DNA of 43,459 bases from assembly GCA_944336975.1 (NCBI GenBank), contig CALVLH010000012.1, positions 1 to 43,459 on the forward strand, given 5' to 3'. The position numbers and the translations under genes were made by a program. Every line of letters begins with the position of its first letter. The stretch's first letter is position 1. This document shows, piece after piece, positions 8,873-15,260 of this stretch. The notes beneath the pieces were generated by a model. That model was given only the letters and a program-made list of their open reading frames with translations, ran no database searches and was not told where the DNA came from. Origin of the DNA: an uncultured Clostridia bacterium. Its GTDB lineage: Bacteria > Bacillota > Clostridia > Christensenellales > Borkfalkiaceae.

Positions 8873-8914
8873 ATCCCCGCAAATTTCAATTTTGCTATTG
8901 AAATCGGCGGGGAT
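8873..8914. repeat. Long inverted repeat spanning the -35 box of the arabinanase-like gene
   Basis: ATCCCCGC-AA-ATTTCAA at 8873-8889 is mirrored by TTGAAAT-CG-GCGGGGAT at 8898-8914: 8 bp, a 2-base mismatch, then 7 bp around an 8-base loop. The right arm contains the -35 box (8898-8903). It could be an operator. On the minus strand a T-run follows it, so it also resembles a terminator facing trkH. Confidence 0.55.
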
Positions 8915-8926
8915 GTATGTTATACT
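8898..8926 (+). promoter_or_regulatory. Sigma-A promoter of the arabinanase-like gene
   Basis: TTGAAA at 8898-8903 and TATACT at 8921-8926, with a 17-base spacer. Initiation near 8933 leaves a short leader with a strong AGGGGGAAG ribosome site before the ATG at 8950. Confidence 0.8.
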
Positions 8927-8949
8927 TGTTGACAAACAGGGGGAAGATT

Positions 8950-10092
8950 ATGGCAATCAGGATCATCAGAGAAAACATGGGCGTCGTGTTCACGCCTCGC
9001 GACGAAGAGGTTTACGGCAATTCGTCGGGAACTTTGTATCCGCGCGTTGTAGAACTGCATCACGCGGGAGACTTGAACGGGATGCTTTTGGCGATGTTCG
9101 ATCATTCGACCGTCAAAGAACCGCCCGTCACGCCCGTCTATTGCAGCCGCGACCACGGCGTCACGTGGGAGCCTTACAGTCAGGTGGAAGATACGCAGAA
9201 CGGGTTCGGCATCCGCTTTCAGCCCGTATTCATGGAACTTCCCAAACAGTGCGGCGACCTTCCCGAAGGGACGCTCGTCTTTTCGGGTAACTCCGTGCCG
9301 CTCGATTTCACGTCGACGGAGCTTTCTTTCTACATCAGCCGCGATCACGGCAAGACGTGGGAATTCCGCTCTTCCGTCGTCAAGGGCGGGCCTCCCGTCG
9401 AACAGAATTTCAACGAACTCGGTCCCGTCTGGGAGCCGTTCATCTATCTGAACAAAGACGGCGATCTGACCATCGCGTTCACCGACGAACGCCCGCATAC
9501 CGATCCGAGATTCAACCAGACGCTCGGCGTCGTCGTGTCGAAGGACGGCGGGAAGACGTGGAGCGACGTCAAATACTGCGTCACCGTTCCCGACAGAGGA
9601 CTTCGTCCGGGGATGCCCGTCGTCGCGCGGATGGGCAACGGGCGGTATATCATGGTATATGAGATCGTCGGCTATCCTTGTTGCGATATTTATTGCAAAC
9701 TTTCGGACGACGGCGTGGATTGGGGCGATCCGCTTTCTCAGGGCACGCGCGTGGAAACGGCGGACGGGCTTTTCCTCGGAAGCATGCCTTACGTCATCTG
9801 GATCCCGCAGGGCGGCGAAAACGGGACAGTCATCGTCACGGCGAAGCGGGAAGGCGAACACATCGGGATGCGCGATCCCGGATACTATCATGTCAACTAT
9901 AACAACGGCGAAGGCGCATGGGAACGCATTCCCATGCTGATCACATACAATACCGATACCTTGCAGGCGGGGTGGAGCATGGGCATGACGACGGTCGAAG
10001 GAGATCATCTCATTCAGCTCGCGCCCACGCCGATGAATCGCAGACTGATGCAAATCACCTATGCGATCGGGAAGATCGAGACGGTCAAATAG
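8950..10092 (+). CDS. GH93-like exo-arabinanase / sialidase-fold beta-propeller glycosidase
   Basis: A 380-residue protein with no signal peptide or membrane segment. It has four Asp-box (BNR) motifs of the S-x-D-x-G-x-T-W type: SRDHGVTW, SRDHGKTW, SKDGGKTW and SDDGVDW. The central section (VWEPFI, then FTDERPHTDPRFNQ, then RPGMPVVARMGNGRYIMVYE) resembles GH93 exo-alpha-1,5-L-arabinanases more than true sialidases, and I do not see the sialidase arginine triad pattern clearly. The GH51 arabinofuranosidase at 18497 fits arabinan use. The ATG at 8950 is set by the ribosome site; an upstream ATG at 8917 precedes the predicted transcription start. Family level is firm, substrate tentative. Confidence 0.7.
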   Translation: MAIRIIRENMGVVFTPRDEEVYGNSSGTLYPRVVELHHAGDLNGMLLAMFDHSTVKEPPVTPVYCSRDHGVTWEPYSQVEDTQNGFGIRFQPVFMELPKQCGDLPEGTLVFSGNSVPLDFTSTELSFYISRDHGKTWEFRSSVVKGGPPVEQNFNELGPVWEPFIYLNKDGDLTIAFTDERPHTDPRFNQTLGVVVSKDGGKTWSDVKYCVTVPDRGLRPGMPVVARMGNGRYIMVYEIVGYPCCDIYCKLSDDGVDWGDPLSQGTRVETADGLFLGSMPYVIWIPQGGENGTVIVTAKREGEHIGMRDPGYYHVNYNNGEGAWERIPMLITYNTDTLQAGWSMGMTTVEGDHLIQLAPTPMNRRLMQITYAIGKIETVK

Positions 10093-10117
10093 GTGCTTGC
10101 CATATTTTTGGGGGAAG

Positions 10118-10151
10118 AAAAAGGCGGAAGCAAAATGCTTCCGCCTTTTTC
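10118..10151 (+). terminator. Rho-independent terminator of the arabinanase-like gene
   Basis: AAAGGCGGAAGCA / TGCTTCCGCCTTT stem with a 3-base loop and a T-run, 26 bases after the stop codon. Confidence 0.92.
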
Positions 10152-10179
10152 TTTGATCGGGTCCGCGGGTTTTCCCGAT

Positions 10180-10247
10180 AAAAAACGTACGGATCAGACG
10201 ATCCGTACTCACCGATCCCGCAAAGCGGGTCACCCGTTCGGGTTCGA
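10180..10247 (-). ncRNA. Candidate small RNA 1 (about 68 nt, promoter plus three hairpins)
   Basis: Read on the minus strand, a good promoter (separate entry) is followed by a short GC-rich segment forming two compact hairpins (ACCCG-AA-CGGGT, then CCCGC-TTT-GCGGG). A perfect 9-bp terminator stem follows (GTACGGATC at 10187-10195 with GATCCGTAC at 10200-10208, written on the plus strand), and a six-T run ends at 10180. There is no ORF inside it. It converges on the terminator of the arabinanase-like gene. I do not recognise it as SRP RNA, 6S, tmRNA or a named riboswitch. Downstream of the T-run lies only the 3' end of the opposite-strand gene, so it is not the leader of a minus-strand gene. 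Confidence 0.6.
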
Positions 10248-10252
10248 TAAAT

Positions 10253-10280
10253 AGTATAATCTACATTCTAGAAAAGTCAA
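10253..10280 (-). promoter_or_regulatory. Minus-strand sigma-A promoter of candidate small RNA 1
   Basis: On the minus strand, TTGACT (10280-10275) and TATACT (10258-10253) with a 16-base spacer. The predicted start is near 10247. Confidence 0.7.
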
Positions 10281-10295
10281 GCGTTTTGAAAGCAT

Positions 10296-10373
10296 TCATT
10301 GTTCGGGAAACAGCTTGTTGAGGGAATTAAGCGAAACGCCCGCAAATTGCGCGATCTCGCGACACCTATTTCG
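10296..10373 (-). pseudogene. Possible coding relic, HTH-like C-terminal fragment
   Basis: The minus-strand frame between two stops reads REIAQFAGVSLNSLNKLFPE and ends at a TGA (10298-10296). The IAxxAGVS pattern resembles a helix-turn-helix segment, but only 25 codons remain and no start codon or ribosome site exists. It may be a decayed regulator or recombinase fragment, or chance. Confidence 0.25.
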
Positions 10374-10496
10374 CGCTCAATTATGCGATGGATCTTATGC
10401 CGCTCATGGATGAAAACGGACATAACGGAGTATCTCTCCGAGCGCATCCGCCGATTTGAGAACGAAGTCAGGGAGAATATCGAAAAATTCCTTTGA
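10361..10496 (+). pseudogene. Frameshifted gene remnant of unknown family
   Basis: One frame from 10361 reads DTYFALNYAMDLMPLMDENG and then loses protein-like character. A second frame continues from about 10410 with EYLSERIRRFENEVRENIEKF and stops at 10496. Joined by a single frameshift near 10420-10430 they give a plausible amphipathic C-terminus. There is no ribosome site or promoter. Family not recognised. Confidence 0.35.
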
Positions 10497-10566
10497 GGCG
10501 ACAGCTTGCAAAAGCGGTGCGCGAAGGGAGGAACGAGGCGAAGTCATTGATTTTTACGATAATCGA

Positions 10567-10604
10567 AAACCCGCCGCGAGGTCAAGAGCCTCGCGGCGGG
10601 TTTG
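10567..10604. terminator. Long GC-rich hairpin, possible bidirectional terminator
   Basis: AACCCGCCGCGAGG pairs with CCTCGCGGCGGGTT around a short loop. T-runs are short on both sides (three on plus, four on minus), so termination strength is uncertain. It lies downstream of candidate small RNA 2 in the minus direction. Confidence 0.5.
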
Positions 10605-10653
10605 GTCATAACACAGAGCGATCGCACAAAAAACCAGCGATCGAAATATCGGC

Positions 10654-10730
10654 AAAAAATAAGGAAGCGAGCCCTCGGATTACGCCCCGCCAGCAAAATT
10701 GCCCGCTTCCCGTGCAATATCTCTATTGCA
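10654..10730 (-). ncRNA. Candidate small RNA 2 (about 77 nt, promoter plus terminator)
   Basis: Minus-strand unit. A consensus promoter starts transcription near 10730, exactly at the base of a small hairpin (TGCAAT-6-ATTGCA). A larger hairpin follows, closed by GGAAGCG/CGCTTCC (10710-10704 with 10669-10663), then TTA and a six-T run at 10659-10654. The large loop is G-rich and could fold further. No ORF lies in it, and no intact minus-strand gene lies downstream before 10300. I do not recognise a known RNA family. Confidence 0.6.
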
Positions 10731-10735
10731 ACTCT

Positions 10736-10764
10736 ATTATAAGCCAGTATCATACAAAAGTCAA
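10736..10764 (-). promoter_or_regulatory. Minus-strand sigma-A promoter of candidate small RNA 2
   Basis: TTGACT (10764-10759) and TATAAT (10741-10736) with an exact 17-base spacer. Like the promoter at 10280 it continues TTGACTTTT. Confidence 0.85.
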
Positions 10765-10875
10765 TGCCCTGCTAGCGTAAATAAAAGGAAAAATTGCGAG
10801 TATGCCGTTTTTTTCGGACTCGGGGAAATCGGGAGAAAGTAAATATCGGCGAAGTATTTGGCTTTTTATCATAAC

Positions 10876-10916
10876 AAAACGGAGCAGGAGACGAAAATGC
10901 CGTCTCCTGCTCCGTT
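10876..10916 (-). terminator. Terminator of the minus-strand tRNA-Leu gene
   Basis: AACGGAGCAGGAGACG / CGTCTCCTGCTCCGTT stem of about 16 bp with a 7-base loop, followed on the minus strand by TTTTGTT. It lies 5 bases beyond the tRNA CCA end. Confidence 0.88.
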
Positions 10917-10921
10917 TCGCA

Positions 10922-11008
10922 TGGTGCCGCTGATCGGGGTCGAACCGATACGGTATCACTACCACTGGATTTTGAGTCCAGCGCGTCTGCCAATTCCACC
11001 ACAGCGGC
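10922..11008 (-). tRNA. tRNA-Leu (anticodon CAA)
   Basis: Class II tRNA of 87 nt including an encoded CCA. The acceptor stem is GCCGCTG/CAGCGGC with discriminator A. The anticodon loop is CTCAAAA, giving anticodon CAA (reads UUG). There is a long variable arm and a GGTTCGA T-loop. It has its own promoter and terminator. Confidence 0.97.
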
Positions 11009-11020
11009 AAAAACAAGTTG

Positions 11021-11049
11021 ATTATATAATAAATATCGCAAAAACGCAA
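11021..11049 (-). promoter_or_regulatory. Promoter of tRNA-Leu(CAA)
   Basis: On the minus strand, TTGCGT (11049-11044) and TATAAT (11026-11021) with a 17-base spacer. It is divergent from the polA promoter, whose -35 box begins 19 bases away. Confidence 0.85.
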
Positions 11050-11067
11050 GCGTTTTTCTGTAATTTC

Positions 11068-11096
11068 TTGCAAATTTAAGCGAACCATGTTACAAT
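11068..11096 (+). promoter_or_regulatory. polA promoter, placed for a leaderless mRNA
   Basis: TTGCAA at 11068-11073 and TACAAT at 11091-11096, with a 17-base spacer. Only six bases separate the -10 box from the polA ATG at 11103, so normal initiation would fall on or next to the A of the start codon. No Shine-Dalgarno sequence is present. Confidence 0.75.
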
Positions 11097-11102
11097 AACG
11101 TT

Positions 11103-13634
11103 ATGGAAAAATTGGTTTTGATCGACGGCAACAGCCTTCTCAATCGCGCTTATTATGCGATGAGCGTATTTACCACCCGCGACGGACTTCCCACGAACGG
11201 GATCTTCGGGTTCGTCAAACTCATTTTCAAGATCATCGAGGAAGAAAAGCCCGAGTATATGGCGGTCGCCTTCGACGTTCATGCGCCTACCTTCCGCCAT
11301 AAGATATACGATCAATACAAAGGCACCCGCAAACCGATGCCCGAAGAGCTCGTCGTTCAGGTCCCCGTACTTAAAGAACTGCTCCGCGCGATGGACATCC
11401 GCACGGTGGAAAAAGAGGGATATGAGGCGGACGATCTCATCGGAACGCTTTCGCGCGCCTTCGACGTGTATTCGCTCATCTATACGGGCGACAGGGATTC
11501 CTATCAGCTCGTCGGCGAAAAGACGGGCGTATGTTTCACCCGCCGCGGCGTGAGCGATCTGAATCGCCTGACGAAGGAGAATTTCGTCGGGCAGGAGGGC
11601 ATATCTCCCGCGCAGATCATCGAGGAAAAGGCGCTCATGGGCGATGCTTCCGACAATATCCCCGGCGTGCGCGGCGTGGGACCGAAAACGGCAAAAGACC
11701 TGCTCGTCCGCTATCACGATCTCGACGGCGTATATGCGCATTTGGACGAGATCAAGGGCGCTTTGCGCGATAAACTGGAACAGGACAGAGAATCGGCGTA
11801 TCTTTCCCGTACGCTGGCGACGATCGACACGAATGTGCCGCTCGACGTCACGTTGGAAAGTTGCAGATTGCACATCCCGTTCGGGGAAGCGGTGCGCGAA
11901 TTTTTTGCCAAGCTGGAGTTTCGTTCTCTCGCGGACAGTCCGCTTCTCTCGTCCGAGCGAAAAGCGGGTATCTCTACGATTGTCTGCAAGGATTTTGTCG
12001 CCGTCGAAGAGGCGCTGTCCCGCACGGAAGAATTTGTGTTTTGCGAATGCAACGGCTATCATATCTTTTGCGACGGCACCGAATATATTTTTCCCCTCAG
12101 GGGAGACATCCTTTCCCCGGGCTTTTATGCCGAACAGCTTAAACCGCTTCTCAGGCGCCTGTTTACGGGCAAGTCGCGCGCGATCGTCACCGACATCAAA
12201 GCGACGGCGCATTGGCTGGACGGGCTGGGGATCGCCCTTACCTGTCCCGCGGAGGACGTGACTCTGCTCCGCTATCTGTGCGATTCCAACACGCGCGCGG
12301 CGACCGCCGCCGAACTCGCCAAGGACTATGCGCTCGGCGAAGAGAATTGCGCCTACGCCGTTCGCAGGGCTTACGATGAAGCGCGGGAACGCATGAAGGG
12401 GAGCGAGGAGGAGAAACTCTATCGCGATCTGGAATTGCCGCTCGTGCGTATCTTGTTTGAAATGGAACAGACAGGCGTGTGCGTGCAGACGGAGCGATTT
12501 GCCGAGTTTTCCGAACGATACGGCGCGGAACTCAAAGATCTTTCCGAAAAGATCTATGCGATCGCAGGCGGGGTGCGGTTCAATCTTAACTCGCCCGCAC
12601 AGCTTTCCGAAGTACTCTTCGAGCGGCTCAAACTCAAAACATATGGCGCAAAGAAAAACGCAAAGGGCGGATATTCGACCAATGCGGACGTCCTTGAAAG
12701 ATTGGCGCAGGATCACGAGATCGCCCGTCTCATCCTTCGCTATCGTGAAATACAAAAATTGCAGTCTACCTATATCGAGGGCTTCCTTCCGCTCGTGACG
12801 AACGGCGTCGTGCATACGACTTATAATCAGACGTCGACGACGACGGGGCGGCTTTCGAGCGCCAACCCCAATTTGCAAAATATCCCCGTACGGCGCGCGG
12901 AAGGGCGCGAATTGCGCAAACTCTTTGTCGCGCGCGAAGGGAATATCCTCGTGGATGCCGACTATTCGCAGATCGAACTGCGCCTGCTTGCCCATTTTTC
13001 GGGCTGTAAGACGCTAGTGGACGCATATAACAACGGAGCGGACATCCACGCGCTGACCGCTTCGCAGGTATTCGGCGTGCCGATGAGCGAAGTGACTTCG
13101 GAAATGCGCCGCCGCGCCAAAGCGGTCAATTTCGGCATCATTTACGGGATCAGCGCGTTCGGTCTTGCAAAGGATCTCGGCATCGCGCAGACGGACGCGG
13201 CGGAGTATATCGAAGCGTATTTCCGCCATTACGCGGACGTGAAAGAATATATGGAAGAGAACGTGCGCAAGGCGAAAGCGGACGGGTACGTCACGACAAT
13301 CCTCGGCAGAAAGCGGTATATCCCCGAGCTGAAATCATCCAACTTCAATCTCCGCGCCTTCGGCGAGCGCGCGGCGATGAATATGCCGTTGCAGGGAAGT
13401 TCTGCCGACATCATCAAACTCGCGATGGTCAACGTCGCCAAACGCCTGGAAAAAGAAGGACTGCGCGCGAAAATGATCATGCAGGTACACGACGAACTCG
13501 TTCTCGACGCGCCGCGCGAGGAAGCGGAAACCGCGGCGGCGCTCTTGCGCGAAGAAATGGAAGGCGCGGTGCGCCTGCGCGTTCCGCTGACGGCGGAGGT
13601 CTCGACGGGGGTGAGCTGGTATGACGCAAAATAG
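11103..13634 (+). CDS. polA: DNA polymerase I
   Basis: An 843-residue repair and Okazaki-processing polymerase. The N-terminal 5'-nuclease domain covers about residues 1-290 (GDRDSYQL, GVRGVGPKTA); a degenerate 3'-5' exonuclease domain about 300-430; the polymerase domain the rest. Polymerase motif A is DADYSQIELR (catalytic D620), motif B lies around RRRAKAVNFGIIYGIS, and motif C is QVHDELVLD (D797). In the exonuclease domain the metal-binding DxE is replaced (FVFCECNGY), so proofreading should be absent, as in several Gram-positive PolI enzymes. coaE overlaps the end by 14 bases. Confidence 0.97.
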   Translation: MEKLVLIDGNSLLNRAYYAMSVFTTRDGLPTNGIFGFVKLIFKIIEEEKPEYMAVAFDVHAPTFRHKIYDQYKGTRKPMPEELVVQVPVLKELLRAMDIRTVEKEGYEADDLIGTLSRAFDVYSLIYTGDRDSYQLVGEKTGVCFTRRGVSDLNRLTKENFVGQEGISPAQIIEEKALMGDASDNIPGVRGVGPKTAKDLLVRYHDLDGVYAHLDEIKGALRDKLEQDRESAYLSRTLATIDTNVPLDVTLESCRLHIPFGEAVREFFAKLEFRSLADSPLLSSERKAGISTIVCKDFVAVEEALSRTEEFVFCECNGYHIFCDGTEYIFPLRGDILSPGFYAEQLKPLLRRLFTGKSRAIVTDIKATAHWLDGLGIALTCPAEDVTLLRYLCDSNTRAATAAELAKDYALGEENCAYAVRRAYDEARERMKGSEEEKLYRDLELPLVRILFEMEQTGVCVQTERFAEFSERYGAELKDLSEKIYAIAGGVRFNLNSPAQLSEVLFERLKLKTYGAKKNAKGGYSTNADVLERLAQDHEIARLILRYREIQKLQSTYIEGFLPLVTNGVVHTTYNQTSTTTGRLSSANPNLQNIPVRRAEGRELRKLFVAREGNILVDADYSQIELRLLAHFSGCKTLVDAYNNGADIHALTASQVFGVPMSEVTSEMRRRAKAVNFGIIYGISAFGLAKDLGIAQTDAAEYIEAYFRHYADVKEYMEENVRKAKADGYVTTILGRKRYIPELKSSNFNLRAFGERAAMNMPLQGSSADIIKLAMVNVAKRLEKEGLRAKMIMQVHDELVLDAPREEAETAAALLREEMEGAVRLRVPLTAEVSTGVSWYDAK

Positions 13635-14238
13635 AAAGATCGCGATCACGGGCGGGATCGGCAGCGGAAAATCCGCTCTGTCCCGTATTTTGCGGGACAG
13701 AGGACTGCCCGTCTTCTCCTGCGACGAGATCAACGCGGAATTGTTTCACGACGAAGGGTATCTCGCCGCGCTCGCCCTGCGCTTTCCCGATTGCGTGAAG
13801 GGCGGCGTTCCCGATAAAGCCGCCCTGTCCGCGCGCGTGTTTTCCGATCCCGCCGCGCGCGCCGCGTTGGAAGCGATCGCGCACCCCGTCATCATGCGCA
13901 GGCTGAGCGAGCGCATGAGCGCGTTTCCCGTCAGCTTTGCGGAAGTACCGCTTCTTTATGAGGGCGGGTTCGAGGGGATGTTCGACGCGGTCATCGCCTT
14001 GCGGCGGGACGTCGAAGCGCGGTTGCGCGCCGTCCGTGAACGCGACGGCTTGTCGGAGGAGGAGATCCTTCGGCGAATGTCGCGGCAGATAGACGCCCGC
14101 TCGCTCGGGGAACGGGATTGTATTCTTATCGAAAACATCGGCGATCTTTCGGAGCTGAAAGAAAAAGCGCTCGCGGCGCTCGCGGAGATCGCGCGCCGTT
14201 TTCCCGAAACGAAAAAAATTCTCCTCGGCACGCGCTGA
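13621..14238 (+). CDS. coaE: Dephospho-CoA kinase
   Basis: A 205-residue P-loop kinase that phosphorylates dephospho-CoA in the last step of coenzyme A synthesis. Walker A is GGIGSGKS (residues about 10-17). The CoA-domain region has RIxxHPxI-like AIAHPVIMRR, and PLLYEGGFE stands in place of the usual PLLFE segment. It starts inside the end of polA (14-base overlap), a common pairing in Bacillota that implies translational coupling. Confidence 0.94.
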   Translation: MTQNRKIAITGGIGSGKSALSRILRDRGLPVFSCDEINAELFHDEGYLAALALRFPDCVKGGVPDKAALSARVFSDPAARAALEAIAHPVIMRRLSERMSAFPVSFAEVPLLYEGGFEGMFDAVIALRRDVEARLRAVRERDGLSEEEILRRMSRQIDARSLGERDCILIENIGDLSELKEKALAALAEIARRFPETKKILLGTR

Positions 14239-14273
14239 TTTTTGTTTTTTTCCGAAAGAAAGGCGCGTTTGGG

Positions 14274-14286
14274 GCATACTGTATGC
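14274..14286. repeat. Short palindrome immediately before the transglycosylase start
   Basis: GCATAC-T-GTATGC, a perfect 6-bp inverted repeat ending 1 base before the GTG at 14288. It includes CATACTGTA, which matches the CATAnnnTA pattern of mother-cell sigma factor -10 boxes, but I find no matching -35 box. Confidence 0.35.
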
Positions 14287-14287
14287 T

Positions 14288-14836
14288 GTGAGCAGGATAT
14301 GGAAAAGGCGTATCGCCGCGATCTGCGCCATTATATTTTTTCTGATCGCGGGATGCGTATCGGCAAGCGCGATCGTTTACGCGCGATTCCCGCGCCCGTA
14401 CCGCGCCGCCGTCGTTGCGAGCGGTCTGGACGAAGCGCTGGTCTACGCGCTCATCAAAGCGGAGAGCGGGTTCGACGAAACTGCCGTGAGCCGCGTCGGC
14501 GCGACGGGACTCATGCAACTGATGCCCGCGACCGCGCAATTTATCTGCAAGAAAGAGGGGATGGAATGGGATCTCTCACGCCTGACGGACGGAGCATATA
14601 ATATCAAAGTGGGTTGCGCCTATCTTTCCTATCTGTTGGAACGCTTTGAGGAAGAGGAGACCGCGCTCGCGGCATACAATGCGGGCGAGGGGACGGTGCG
14701 TGACTGGTTGCGCGACGAGGCGTTATCTTCGGACGGAAAGACGTTGACGCGGATCCCGTATCGCGAAACGGAAGATTATGTAAAAAAGATAAAAAAATAT
14801 AAAAAAATTTACGCTTTTTTCTATCATAAAACTTGA
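14288..14836 (+). CDS. Membrane-anchored lytic transglycosylase (SLT family)
   Basis: A 182-residue murein lytic transglycosylase cleaving the MurNAc-GlcNAc bond. One N-terminal membrane segment or signal anchor (about residues 9-30) precedes the SLT domain: ALIKAESGFDETAVS carries the catalytic glutamate, followed by GATGLMQLMPATA and the AAYNAGEG motif. The start is a GTG at 14288, as no in-frame ATG precedes the hydrophobic segment. No clear ribosome site is visible; coaE ends 49 bases upstream, so it may be co-transcribed or use a promoter over the palindrome. The C-terminus is lysine-rich. Confidence 0.9.
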   Translation: MSRIWKRRIAAICAIIFFLIAGCVSASAIVYARFPRPYRAAVVASGLDEALVYALIKAESGFDETAVSRVGATGLMQLMPATAQFICKKEGMEWDLSRLTDGAYNIKVGCAYLSYLLERFEEEETALAAYNAGEGTVRDWLRDEALSSDGKTLTRIPYRETEDYVKKIKKYKKIYAFFYHKT

Positions 14837-14861
14837 CATTTGATTTCAAATGCGGTACAAT
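14833..14861 (+). promoter_or_regulatory. Promoter of tRNA-Leu(AAG)
   Basis: TTGACA at 14833-14838 and TACAAT at 14856-14861 with a 17-base spacer. The -35 box begins inside the last codons of the transglycosylase gene. Confidence 0.88.
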
Positions 14862-14893
14862 AGCAAAGCTTGAACGAAGCGATACAAATGAAT

Positions 14894-14978
14894 GCGGTCG
14901 TGGCGGAACTGGCAGACGCGCAAGACTAAGGATCTTGTGGTTAACCCCATGCAGGTTCAATTCCTGTCGACCGCACCA
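14894..14978 (+). tRNA. tRNA-Leu (anticodon AAG)
   Basis: Class II tRNA of 85 nt with encoded CCA. The acceptor stem is GCGGTCG/CGACCGC with discriminator A, anticodon stem CAAGA/TCTTG, and anticodon loop CTAAGGA, giving AAG (reads CUU, and CUC if A34 becomes inosine). A long variable arm and GGTTCAA T-loop are present. Bacterial tRNA-Leu for CUY codons usually has G34, so A34 is notable. Confidence 0.95.
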
Positions 14979-15137
14979 AGTCATAATAGCTTGAACTTCT
15001 TTACCATAAAAAGAATGTTCGGGCTATTTTGCTATATTGAGGAATTAGTATATAGCCAATTAAGTTCTATTGGTAAGCCTTGATTTAATGGCTAATTTGT
15101 ACTATTATTATTTTTAGCAAAGGAGGCGCGTTAAAAT
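14979..15137. other. AT-rich intergenic stretch downstream of tRNA-Leu
   Basis: About 160 bases clearly richer in A/T than the flanking genes. It contains partial inverted repeats (for example GGCTAT near 15023 with ATAGCC near 15052), an 18-codon ORF from 15014 with no ribosome site, and a stray AAAGGAGGCGCG ribosome-like sequence near 15118 with no start codon at a suitable distance. No gene is supported. It could be the trailer of the tRNA transcript or a decayed insertion. Confidence 0.4.
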
Positions 15138-15174
15138 AAAAAGACTAACGAAAATTCGGTTAGTCTTTTTTGTT
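15138..15174. terminator. Bidirectional terminator between tRNA-Leu and the dehydrogenase gene
   Basis: AAAGACTAAC / GTTAGTCTTT stem around GAAAATTCG, with a T-run on the plus strand and the matching A-run giving TTTTTATTTT on the minus strand. It can stop both converging transcripts. Confidence 0.88.
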
Positions 15175-15260
15175 GAAAAGATATGAGTCGTGATCTTTGC
15201 GCCGCCTGTTTTCCGTCGAGCATGAATTGTTATATCGCGGACGATCTTGCGCGAAAGAAG

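Noticed and set aside
10493-10780. Plus-strand ORF of 95 codons
   Set aside because: It spans the large hairpin and the small RNA 2 unit and promoter on the other strand, with no ribosome site or protein-like pattern.
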